Positions 32,522 to 41,258 of a stretch of DNA of 64,000 bases are shown here, in pieces. The DNA is from Panagrolaimus kolymaensis (lineage: Eukaryota > Nematoda > Chromadorea > Rhabditida > Panagrolaimidae): positions 1,240,001 to 1,304,000 of the forward strand of contig JAJQJQ010000008.1 of NCBI GenBank assembly GCA_028622995.1, read 5' to 3'. A program made the translations under genes and the position numbers. How positions within the stretch are numbered: the stretch's first letter is position 1; each line of letters starts with the position of its first letter. The notes under the pieces are model-generated. The model had not been told where the DNA came from. It did not search any database and saw only the letters and a list, made by a program, of their open reading frames with translations.

Positions 32522-32760
32522 ACTCCAAAAATTATTGCCAAAGCCAAAATAAGATTATTTTTACATAAATGTTATTAAGTGTTTTTGAGTTTTACTTATT
32601 CATATCCCGGAAGAGTGCACCTTCAAGGTAAATGCCCCATTTTTGATTAAGTGTTTTGGGGTTTTTTTTATTTTTAAGTCTGTTCATTTTTTTCACTGAC
32701 ATTTTTTTCTAAAAAGATGCATGAGCGTTTTAGAAAAATGCAATCCTGCAAAATAATTTT
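32522..32760 (-). promoter_or_regulatory. F-box-family promoter block
   Basis: CTCCAAAAATTATTG at 32523 (variant of the CTCCAATAATTATAG motif), then AGTGTTTTTGAG, GAAGAGTGCACCTTCAAGG, GATTAAGTGTTTTGGGG, and GCATGAGCGTTTTAGAAA near 32720. The last element recurs at 52299, where it became the start of an open frame. Confidence 0.45.
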
Positions 32761-32971
32761 GTAATAATTCTAAAAAATTTGCAAAACAAAAGAAAACTTT
32801 TTTATCCAAATAATAATTTTTGAAAATGCTTTATAAAAAAAAGATTGAGAGACATGGGTGAAATAATAAAAAAATTTTTTTTTAAAAATGCGGAAAAGCA
32901 TCACCCACAAAAATCGTTTACAATAAAAGAATAATAATTTTTTTAAAAGCATTAATATTTAACTTTCCTAA

Positions 32972-33829
32972 TCATGAAACGCTATATTCAAAGTCCTCAA
33001 TAGATATAAAAGTCAAAATAGATATGCCATTTTCTTCTTTCCATGGAATAAGTTCTTCTTCAACCATATTTGTGAACGCATTAAAATAATCATCTGAATT
33101 ATCCATGAAAAAATAAATATGGAAATGGGATTTATTTGCCATATTTTTTCTTAAAAAGTTGCATAAAACTTTTAGATCTTCAGTTTGAGAGAGGTGTGAA
33201 ATACTTATTACCATAACATTAAGCTTTGAATTTAATTCCAACAAATACATTTTTTCAAAAGTTTCCGACGTATAAGTTTCATTTTTGTTATAGTAAAGAA
33301 AACCTTCGATTTTTGGTACTTTTGCAAGAATTTGATCACAGGTAACTGAAATTCTATTTCCTTCGTCGTCAATGATTTCTATTTCTCTTAAATCCAAACT
33401 TTTTATATTTCCGCCATTCAAGAAGAAATCGAGTTCGTTTGATTTTAAAGTTTGATTTTGAATTGTTAAAACTTTGAGTGTGCATCGATAAATATTTATT
33501 GGAATTCTTAAATCACACATGAGGCTTCCTATTAGCCATAATTTGATATTATTAAAATATAGGCTAATATATCTGCCTTCAGAATTCTTTACTTGATAGT
33601 AATAATGACTATTATTTCCGGGACCTAAATTTACTTTATCATCAACGACAATTATTTTATTTTTTGCGAAAAAATATTTGCATGTTTTTTGAAGCTTTTG
33701 TAGGCCTTGAGCAGAAATCGGATTCTTTAAGATGTAAAAAATAATTGAAGATGGAATTGAAAATTTTTGACGTCGAGGAAAATCGAAGATTTGTGAAATA
33801 GAAGGTTTACAAATAATATCTGAGATCAT
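32972..33829 (-). CDS. F-box-like family protein, intact (285 aa), FDFPRRQ subgroup
   Basis: ATG at 33829. Signature ISQIFDFPRRQKFSIP, F-box-like IIFYILKNPISAQGLQKLQ, KTCKYFFAKNKIIVVDDKV, NIYRCTLKVLTIQNQTLKS, ELDFFLNGGNIKSLDLREI, CDQILAKVPKIEGF, ETFEKMYLLELNSKL, LSQTEDLKVLCNFLRKNMA. Its sister at 51209-52060 shares the same N-terminal FDFPRRQ variant and no acidic tail. The leader GACCCAGAT upstream (about 33946) is also found upstream of the sister (about 52179). This pair forms a distinct subgroup about 18 kb apart. Confidence 0.7.
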   Translation of the reverse strand: MISDIICKPSISQIFDFPRRQKFSIPSSIIFYILKNPISAQGLQKLQKTCKYFFAKNKIIVVDDKVNLGPGNNSHYYYQVKNSEGRYISLYFNNIKLWLIGSLMCDLRIPINIYRCTLKVLTIQNQTLKSNELDFFLNGGNIKSLDLREIEIIDDEGNRISVTCDQILAKVPKIEGFLYYNKNETYTSETFEKMYLLELNSKLNVMVISISHLSQTEDLKVLCNFLRKNMANKSHFHIYFFMDNSDDYFNAFTNMVEEELIPWKEENGISILTFISIEDFEYSVS

Positions 33830-34349
33830 ATCTTTAAAGAGAAAAAAATAATAAATAAAATCTCAAATTATAAGAAAGATATTGCAGAAAAAATTTAGTA
33901 CCATTTTTGTTTGGGATAAGTTTACATCTTGAAAGGAAAAAGGTTGACCCAGATATTCTCCAAGAAATACTTCACTCATCACACTTTTATTGGTTTTTCT
34001 TTTCTTTTTTTGACTCCTTTTTTATTGTGCTTATTTTCTTTTGAACAATTTTGTTTTTGATTATCTCATATTTATAGATGGAGATAGTCACATTGTTATT
34101 GTAAAGACCTTTTTCCTTTAGAGGAAAAATGAATATTTATTGATCGATCGTAAAGTCTATCCAAAAAACTACAAATAAAAAAATTAAAGTGAAGCAAGGA
34201 ATCATTCAAAAATTAAATAAAAATAGTTATAATAACGAAAATCAAATTCGATAAAGCATTTTTAAAGTTTTTTAAGACTCTTTATATTTATAAAAATCAA
34301 TGTATTTTCAAAGCTCATTTTCTCGAAAAAAAAGATCATTTCATTTTCG
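33830..34349. other. Intergenic, 5' flank of F-box-like gene and 3' flank of insulin-like gene 3
   Basis: AT-rich with no open frame of note. GACCCAGATATTCTCC near 33946 is shared with the flank of the 51-52 kb sister gene. Confidence 0.4.
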
Positions 34350-34738
34350 TTATGAACAGCAAATTTTTTTGATCATCTCACAATCACATCCTTCATCTTG
34401 ACAACATTGTGTGTAAGTCGAAATATCAATGGCTTCTAAACCAAAAATTAAAAAAAACTTTTATGAGAAAAGCACTTACTTTTACAATTAACATTTACCA
34501 AATTAGAATTTTCGCAAACTTCAGTAATCCAATCGAATAATATTGGACCACATCTTTGCTGCTAAAAAAAACAAAATCATTGATTTCATGATTTTGAAAA
34601 GTCAGCTTTTTTTTTTACTTTGGCGCAATCAATGCTTGGAATTAATCCAAATTTAAAGCTTTCTTTAATTGAATTTTGTAAGTTTGCTTCAAAACATACG
34701 GATAAAGTTAATAACAAGAAAGGAAAAATAGAAATCAT
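34350..34738 (-). CDS. Insulin-like peptide 3 (three exons)
   Basis: Exons 34738-34619, 34561-34480, 34435-34350; introns phase 0 and 1, as in the other two insulin-like genes; 95 aa. Signal peptide ISIFPFLLLTLSVCFEA, then IKESFKFGLIPSIDCAK, B-chain-like RCGPILFDWITEVC (11 residues between cysteines, as in insulin B), NVNCK, then A-chain-like QCCQDEGCDCEMIKKICC. The extra cysteines again suggest a fourth disulfide. Sequence identity to genes 1 and 2 is low, but intron placement and cysteine order match, so an old relationship is likely. No clear dibasic cleavage site separates the chains, which fits nematode insulins that keep or lack a C-peptide. Confidence 0.65.
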
Positions 34739-35227
34739 TTTTTTTAAAAATAAAATTCTCTTCCTAAAATATATAAAATATTTTCGTTTCTAATGCTTTT
34801 TAGTAAAAAAATAAAGAAAATATCATTTGAATTTATAATTTAAAAATATAAAAAAAGCTTTTAGTTTTTATAAGCTGCCCAAATGTTTTTTATTAAAAAT
34901 AAAAGCGTCTATTATATATTTTTTTAATGTCCTTATTCTTTTTTTTGGCTTTTTTCTTCTTCTTTTCCTCGAGATTATTGTTTTGGGAAAAGGCCTAAAT
35001 TTTTTTTGAAAAACGTTTAACAAAAGCCTACACATAAAGCTCCTTTTTTTATTTATTAACTTCAAAACACCAAAAAATCAAAAGACAACAAAAAGAAATG
35101 ATAAAAAAAATATTACACAAATTAAAACACCTTTTCAAGTTTTATAATTGAAATAAAAAAAATGACAAAAAAAACATAGTAAAAATATCTTACAACTAAG
35201 ATTTCACAAAAATTTAGGCAAATGGTG
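34739..35227. other. Intergenic, nothing recognised
   Basis: AT-rich. Contains the 5' flank of insulin-like gene 3 and the 3' end of the damaged F-box-like gene. Open frames here are lysine/phenylalanine-rich by composition. Confidence 0.4.
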
Positions 35228-36093
35228 TTATTCTTTGGAAATTTCGAGGGTTTCATTAGACATTTTTTCAATGGAAAGTCCATCTCGTTTGGCCCAATCT
35301 GAACATTTATTTTCCAAATCATCCATATATTTTAAGGCATTTTCTATCTTGTAAAACGAAACACGAAAAGCAAATTTTTCAGCGGCATTTTGTTGAAAAA
35401 ATTTACACAAATTTCTAAAATCAACCACTTTTGATATTTTCCAAATTCCAAGGTCAATTGTTTCAAGCTTTGATGTGAATTTTAATGAGCACAAATTTTT
35501 AAATGTTTTTGAATCAATCATTTCACTTCTGCTTTCATAATTAAAGTCTCGAACATGTGGAACTTTTGCAAGAATTTGATCTATAGGAATTCTCTCGCCA
35601 GAAATGTCATCATAAATTTTACAATCGTCTAATCCAAAGTCTCGAATTTTTCCATCACCCAAAAGAAAATTAAATTCACTCCAAGTAAATTTTTGACGAC
35701 CATAATGAAAGCTTTTGAAAGTGCATCGATAAATGTCTTCTTTCAAATAGTCTCCATCTCCATAACCTTCAATAGATTTAGTTAACCAATATTTGATGTA
35801 ATTAGTTTCAAAAGCAAAATATATTCCATAGCAATATAAAGCATCTCCTTCGGCCGTAACACCTTCTCTAAGAACGACAACTTTATTTTTAGCAAAAAAA
35901 TATTTGCAAGTTTTTCCAATCCTTTTGGAGATTTTGGATTCATGGAAATATAATAAATCAAAGTGGATGGAAGTGAAAAATTTTGACTTTGAGGCGAATC
36001 AAAGGTATCAGGATCAGGGTGATCATAGGAGCAATCAAAAGCATACGAAGAATAATAACCATCTATTTCATCATCTGAGAGATTACCACTCAT
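35228..36093 (-). pseudogene. F-box-like family copy with a 10-bp deletion
   Basis: ATG at 36093, acidic N-terminus (LSDDEIDGYY), HPDPDTFDSPQSQNFSLP, F-box-like LIYYISMNPKSPKGLEKL, then the frame is lost. The paralog at 36.8 kb has GAAAAACTTCAAAAAACTTGCAAA where this copy has GAAAAACTTGCAAA. Ten bases bounded by the repeated CTT are therefore missing (near 35910). Downstream the family continues cleanly in the other frame: YGIYFAFETNYIKYWLTKS, IYRCTFKSF, FTWSEFNFLLGDGKI, LDDCKIYDD, QILAKVPHVRDFNYES, NLCKFFQQNAAEKFAF. A single lesion on an otherwise intact gene means it was lost recently. Confidence 0.8.
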
Positions 36094-36207
36094 TTTGAAA
36101 AAAAACGAATATAATAACTCAACAAAATCCTTCCAAAAATGAGTAAAGAATAATTATTTGTTATTGCAGTTTTTTGTTATTGTTTTGGTTAAAAAATTTG
36201 ACCTGTA

Positions 36208-36455
36208 CTCCAATAATTATAGTCCAAGTATGTTGTCGTCAGTCAAAACAATATATTCACAAAAAAATTGTTAAGTGTTTTTGAGTTTTACTTATTTTTT
36301 TTCCCGAAGAGCTCACCTTCGAGTTAAATGGCATAATTTCTGATTAAGTGTTTTTGATTTTTTTACCATATATTTTATGCTTCTTCAATTTTTCCCAAAG
36401 TCAATTTCTTTTAGAAAAAGTATAAGTGTTTTGGGAAAATCTAATTTAACAAATT
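36208..36455 (-). promoter_or_regulatory. F-box-family promoter block
   Basis: CTCCAATAATTATAGT is identical to the copy at 27069, followed by AAGTGTTTTTGAGTTTTACTT, GAAGAGCTCACCTTCGAG and TCTGATTAAGTGTTTTTG, then TTTTAGAAAAAGTATAAGTG. The block is kept although the gene it serves carries a frameshift. Confidence 0.45.
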
Positions 36456-36786
36456 TGTATTTTTGTTTTGCTTCATTTTTTCATTTCAAAAAAAAGTATA
36501 TAGATTTATTATTTCTCAACACAAAAAGTTAAAAAACAGCACAAAATAATACAAAAATTTTACACAAAATTAAAAAAGATTTTCAATTTTCTAGATGAAT
36601 GAAGTAAAAAGATAAAAAAGTGAAATCGAATAACTAAAAATTATTTCTGAAAAACAGAAGAACAAAAGTCTTCTAAAAAAAGAAAATAAATTTTAATTAA
36701 AAAAATAATAAAAAAGAAGTTTTTTTTAAAACAAAATCAAAAAAGAATAAGTAAAATAGCATTAACAACTAGTTTATACAGCTATT
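36456..36786. other. Intergenic, nothing recognised
   Basis: AT-rich 3' flank of the next gene; it resembles 31200-31520, downstream of the close paralog at 31.5 kb (for example the ATTTTCTAGATGAATGAAGTAAA / TTTCCAGGTGAACGAAATTAAA segments). Confidence 0.4.
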
Positions 36787-37719
36787 TTAATGTTTCATTA
36801 TAACTATCGCTTGTCCACATTTTTTTAATTGAAATTTCTTTTTATTTTCCACTTTTATCCAACTTTGAAAGTCGCTTTCCATTTTTTCCAGAATTTCATC
36901 TGAATTATTGATTTTAAATGAAACTTTAATATACGTATAAGCTCCACGAGCTATATTAGTTTGGAAAAAATTGCAAAAAGGTGTTACATCTGCATTGGTT
37001 GAAAGGTTATAAATATGTAAATCGAAATGTTTAAATTTGCAATTAAATTTCATTGAACATAGATTTTCAAAAGTTTCGGTAGAGAAGATTTCATTTTTAT
37101 TACAAAAATATTCTAATTTCCGAACATATGGAATTTTGGACATAATTTGATCAAACTTTACCATTTCGTCATGGTCATCATAAATGTTGACGTCATCGAG
37201 TTCAAGAGAATGAATTTTTGCATCGCCCAAAATAAAATTAAATTCATTCAAAGTAAAAGTTAGATTGGAAAAAAAAATATGTCTGATGCTGAAGCGAAAA
37301 ATACTTTCCATAAAATATTTTTGGCCAAAACTTTTAATAGTTTTAGTTAACCAATATTTGATGAGAGTTGGTTCTTTTAAGTTTAAATTTAATCCATAAC
37401 AATAAATATAATTTTTTTCTAATTCAACTTTTTCATCGACAATAACAATTTTATTTTTGGCGAAAAAATATTTGCAAGTTTTTTGAAGTTTTTCCAATCC
37501 CTTTGGAGATTTCGGATTCATGGAAATATAATGAATCAAAACATTTGGAAGCGAAAAATTTTGTTGTTGATGCGAATTAAAAGTATTTGGATTTGGATGA
37601 ATAAATGGAGTCGGTTCGAAATCAGAATCATCTGAAGATTCATAATTACGAGATTCGCAACATGATTCGCAATCAGAAGAAGACGATGAGTTATCTCTTT
37701 TATTCGGAGGAAGATACAT
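36787..37719 (-). CDS. F-box-like family protein, intact (310 aa)
   Basis: First ATG at 37719 (the longer frame needs a TTG). Ser/Asp/Glu-rich N-terminus with NSSSSSDCESCCESRNYESS, FIHPNPNTFNSHQQQNFSLP, F-box-like LIHYISMNPKSPKGLEKLQ, KTCKYFFAKNKIVIVDEKV, KYWLTKTIKSFGQKYFMES, FTLNEFNFILGDAKI, LELDDVNIYDDHDEMV, QIMSKIPYVRKLEYF, FENLCSMKFNCKFKHFDL, LSTNADVTPFCNFFQTN. Close paralog of 31525-32430. Together with the broken copy between them these make a tandem array. Confidence 0.7.
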   Translation of the reverse strand: MYLPPNKRDNSSSSSDCESCCESRNYESSDDSDFEPTPFIHPNPNTFNSHQQQNFSLPNVLIHYISMNPKSPKGLEKLQKTCKYFFAKNKIVIVDEKVELEKNYIYCYGLNLNLKEPTLIKYWLTKTIKSFGQKYFMESIFRFSIRHIFFSNLTFTLNEFNFILGDAKIHSLELDDVNIYDDHDEMVKFDQIMSKIPYVRKLEYFCNKNEIFSTETFENLCSMKFNCKFKHFDLHIYNLSTNADVTPFCNFFQTNIARGAYTYIKVSFKINNSDEILEKMESDFQSWIKVENKKKFQLKKCGQAIVIMKH

Positions 37720-37798
37720 AGCAACAGCAAACAATAAATTAGTTATAAATGAATGATTTTTTCAGCTTTTTTTGTTTGAAAAAAAACTATTCTTCCAA

Positions 37799-37950
37799 AC
37801 TCCAATTATTATAGTGTAAATAATTTTTTTTCAAATTATGTCGAGTGTTTTGAGGATACGCCATTTTCTTAAAAAGGAACTTGATCTTTTTTTCTCCAAG
37901 CAATTTTCTCTCAAAACATATATAAATGTTTTGTGGGAATGATTCTGGAT
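37799..37950 (-). promoter_or_regulatory. F-box-family promoter block, diverged
   Basis: CTCCAATTATTATAGT (37800-37815) is one change from the motif at 27069 and 36208, about 80 bases before the ATG. The rest of the block is weak (GAGTGTTTTGAGG, TAAATGTTTTGTGGG). Confidence 0.4.
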
Positions 37951-38893
37951 TTTTTCCCTCTTTTATTTTGCGAACGGAAAGTAAGGTGAGTAAAAAAGAA
38001 GGGTCATTGTTATTTTATTTGTTTAAGAATAATGGCATCGCTAAATAACTAATAATTCCTTTTTTATTTCCAAGATAAAAATTGCTTTTTCAAAGATTGG
38101 AATAAGTTTTTCAATTTTATTAGTTACCAATCTGCGTGCTGTAATGCATCCATTCAGAATTGCATGGAAACTTCCTTTTTGTCATAATGACAAAAGGTTC
38201 TTGCATAAAGTTGTTATACAATGCCTTTTCTTATTCAATTTTATTTATTACAATTAATGCTAGCCCCATCCAAGGACGATGAGTCCAAAACGTGGTTGGC
38301 CGAACACTTAATATCCCATTTTTTCTTGAATCCAACCATATCCTACACTCGTACAAAAATTGGAGTGGTTTGTATAATCTTGTACCCAATATTACATTTA
38401 TTATTTGAAAACACAGGAGCAATGAATTTAATGTTAAAATGATTTTCCTTAAAAATTTAATAACAAACAACAAAAAAGAAAAGAAAAACTTATAAAATAT
38501 TCAAAAAAATTAAATTTATTTAAAAAATAACAACACATCGCTCTTTCTTTTTTGCTTTGTTTTGATGGAAGGAAAGAATTTTTTTGAGCGGCAAAAAGGT
38601 CTTCATTTAGCGGGTCGCAATCAATAGTAAAATACCCCGCAACAAAAAAATGGGCATAAAAATGTAAACAAGAAAGAGGTGCACATTTTTTTTCTCAAAC
38701 AAAAAAGTCAAACCAAATCTGTGAGAAACAATTAAATTGTCTAGCCATTTTTCTTTTTTTCTAAAAATTATTTCTTTTTTTTTTTTTTGATTTTTATCTC
38801 TTCTGCCTTTTCCAAACTTAAAAAACTTTTGCTCACTCTTTAGAAAATGCAATAACCTTCCCTCATAAATTTAAGTTACAATAAAAATTTTAG
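37951..38893. other. Intergenic; 5' exons of the nuclease-like gene not found
   Basis: A palindrome TTTTGTCATAATGACAAAA lies near 38175-38200. Open frames on both strands at 38221-38473 are ordinary in composition and could not be tied to a family. The exon that must precede 38894 (ending in phase 1) was not identified. Confidence 0.35.
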
Positions 38894-39683
38894 ATGCAAG
38901 AAGCCACGATGATGACGACGTCGATGAAGTTTACGAGGACTTTGAAAACCTTGATTTAGTCGGTCTCGGTTATGGACGAACCAAAGATGTTGAATCCATT
39001 GTAGCACAGTCATCATCGATAGTTGCATTTATGTGTGGTGTTCAAAAAAAGTGCTGCTGTATTTTCATTGAAAATAAATCTTCGCCTCTTTACAATCATT
39101 ATATTGGATATGATCCATATGATAAAAAGATTTATATGAAGGCAGAAGTAAGGCATGATAGCTTAGATAAAGGTATGTACCAACAACAACAAACAATAAT
39201 AATGCTTTAAAAAATTTAACTTTTGATTTAAGGTGCCGAACTGACTGAGGAAAGTTTGATAGGTGTCAAATTTTATTCTATGGCTGGAGATATTCCATAT
39301 CAATTTATTGATAAAAAATTAGGCGGGCAAGATAATGCGCTTAACGCCTTTCCTCTCAGTCCAAATGTAATTTAGTCTGTTTAAATAATAAATAAACAGT
39401 CGATCCTATCCATTTTTAGGCAGATATAAGCTCTTGGCAAGCAGCAATCAATTCTGTTTATGATCACGTTCAAAAGGTAGAAGAAAATACAGCTTTGATA
39501 ATGTATGTTATGGTTTATGCATACGAAAATGACACACCGGGACGAGAACGACCTTCACAAATTTTTTATATATTCAAACTTTATGAAAATGGTGAACCTG
39601 TTGGAGAACGAATTGTAGGAAAATTTAAAAATCCGGCATCAAACTGGAATTCAAAAAATATATACTATAATAATTTGAATTGA
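38894..39683 (+). CDS. DNA/RNA non-specific endonuclease-like protein, 5' end missing
   Basis: Three exons in phase: 38894-39172 (entered in phase 1), 39233-39366, 39420-39683. Acidic opening (SHDDDDVDEVYEDFENLD), a CGVQKKCCC cysteine cluster, then a stretch resembling the EssD/Endonuclease_NS_2 type fold. KKLGGQDNALNAFPLSPN sits where the family has LGG...N-x-F-P-Q-x-x-x-x-N, then SSWQAAINSVYDHVQK and YENDTPGRERPSQIFYIF (the RP-x-x-I strand). The D-G-H motif expected just before LGG reads GDIPYQFIDKK, so the catalytic histidine appears to be lost. It may be a non-catalytic descendant, for example an inhibitor-like or binding protein. It could also be a pseudogene lacking its first exon. Confidence 0.45.
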
Positions 39684-40400
39684 AACATTCCAAAAGTTTT
39701 TTTGCTGTTATTTGTTTATAAGTGAAAATGCAACTTTTGTATGGAAGAAGCGGAGTCACCAGAAGTCATGAATATTTTGTTTAACCCTTGCTATGAATTT
39801 AATAATCTTGTTTCATAAAATTTTCTATAAAAAATTCCCCATATTTTTAAAATTGATACTAATCGATCATTAATCAAACGAGCCTCAAACTTTTCCTCGT
39901 CAAATTGAAGAGAAACTTCAGCTTGAAACAGCTACGGTAGTAAAGCCCAATCAATGGTTGATGCATTGCGTGAAATACTTGTTGAGCTTTCATGAATGTT
40001 TTGTTAATTATGATTAAGATTTGATTTTATAAAAAAAGAAAAAAATGACCTTTAAATATTCCAAAAACTAAAATCAAAATAAAAAGATCATTCAAAAAGA
40101 TCTTTGTCGTTAAAAGCGTTTGTTTATTTGAAATGCTGGCTTTGATTTTTAGCTGCTGAGCCTTTTTTTTTTTACTTTTTCCGCGTCTTTTTGTTACTAG
40201 GATTTACCTTTCATTTTTTTTTTGTCTGTGGCTTGCATCGATCGGACGAACAAACAAACAAAATAACAGACTTTTTTCCGAGACAATTGCGTTTTAACTT
40301 TTTTCATTCAAAAATCAACATTGACGGATTTTGCATTTATTTTATTGTTTATTTGTTTGTTTTTTCGTTTAAATAAAATTGAATTAACTTTTTTTTGTCA
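39684..40400. other. Intergenic, nothing recognised
   Basis: 39890-39990 holds a short plus-strand stretch (FPRQIEEKLQLETA after a frame choice) that may be a gene scrap. The 3' part is the 5' flank of the plus-strand F-box-like gene. Confidence 0.3.
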
Positions 40401-41258
40401 ATGAAAAAAGTTACTTTTAAATCAGAATTTTTTCATCCAAATCCTGCAACTTTTGAATCTTTATTTCCTCAAAATTTTTCTCTTTCATCAAGTTTAATTT
40501 TTTATATTATTTTTAATCCAATCTCCGCAGAAGGACTTTTAAAACTACAAAAAGCATGTAAATATTTTTTTGCTAAAAATAAAATTGTAATTATTTCCAA
40601 TCAAAGAATTTATCAAGAAGAAAATGATTTATTTATTTATGATTTTTCAAAAGAAAATAAATATTTCTTTAAAAATTTTTCCATCGATTTTAAATTTTGG
40701 CCAACTTGGAGTCTATCGTGTCGAGACAACGAATATCCAATAAATGAGTTAATTTCAAAGCATTTTTTTCGTTGCAGTTTGTATAGCTTAAATTTGGCTC
40801 ATCAAAAATTAAGTTTAAATGAAATATATTTTTTAATTAATGGCGATAAATTAGCTTGGCTCGAATTGACTTATTTAACCATAAACGACGATGAAATTGA
40901 AGGCACAACTTTTATAGATAAAATTCTTTCAAAATTACCTAATCTTTCATATTTATTTTATGATTGCAGAAATGAATTATTTACAAATCAAACTTTTGAA
41001 AATATGAGTTTGTTGAAATTTAAATCGGATTATAAAAACTTTAAAATTTATATTTGTAATTTGGATTTGAAAGCGGATGTAAAACTTTTATGCAAATTTA
41101 TTCAAAATATTTCAATTTTTGTTGAAGAAGCATGCGATTTTGAAATTGGTTTTTGTATTGCTGAAAATGCCGAATATGTTCCCATTTTGCGAGCATCAAT
41201 AAATAAAATGCTTGAAATTTGGGAGGATGGAAAGAAACATGAAATTACTATTCTTTGA
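40401..41258 (+). CDS. F-box-like family protein, intact, opposite strand (285 aa)
   Basis: The ATG at 40401 is the first; the longer frame starts at a TTG. FHPNPATFESLFPQNFSLSS, F-box-like IISPISAEG-type helix (FNPISAEGLLKLQKACKYFF), AKNKIVIISNQ, KFWPTW, HFFRCSLYSLNLAHQKLSL, NEIYFLINGDKLAWLELTYL, DKILSKLPNLSYLFYDC, QTFENMSLLKFKSDYKNFKI, KADVKLLCKFIQN. It is the only intact single-exon member on the plus strand, and its flanks lack the promoter block seen in the 26-38 kb array, so it is probably an older or translocated copy. Confidence 0.68.
   Translation: MKKVTFKSEFFHPNPATFESLFPQNFSLSSSLIFYIIFNPISAEGLLKLQKACKYFFAKNKIVIISNQRIYQEENDLFIYDFSKENKYFFKNFSIDFKFWPTWSLSCRDNEYPINELISKHFFRCSLYSLNLAHQKLSLNEIYFLINGDKLAWLELTYLTINDDEIEGTTFIDKILSKLPNLSYLFYDCRNELFTNQTFENMSLLKFKSDYKNFKIYICNLDLKADVKLLCKFIQNISIFVEEACDFEIGFCIAENAEYVPILRASINKMLEIWEDGKKHEITIL

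Noticed and set aside
38255..38310. Hammerhead-ribozyme-like GGACGATGAGTCC
   Set aside because: The order of core elements is wrong: CUGAUGA and GAAA do not flank the stem as required.
38221..38473. Overlapping open frames, perhaps a Tc1-type transposase scrap
   Set aside because: No DDE motif or helix-turn-helix could be seen; similarity was only impressionistic.
40395..40400. Start of the plus-strand F-box-like gene at 40395
   Set aside because: That position is TTG; the first ATG is at 40401. The same applies at 26993, 37734 and 50681.
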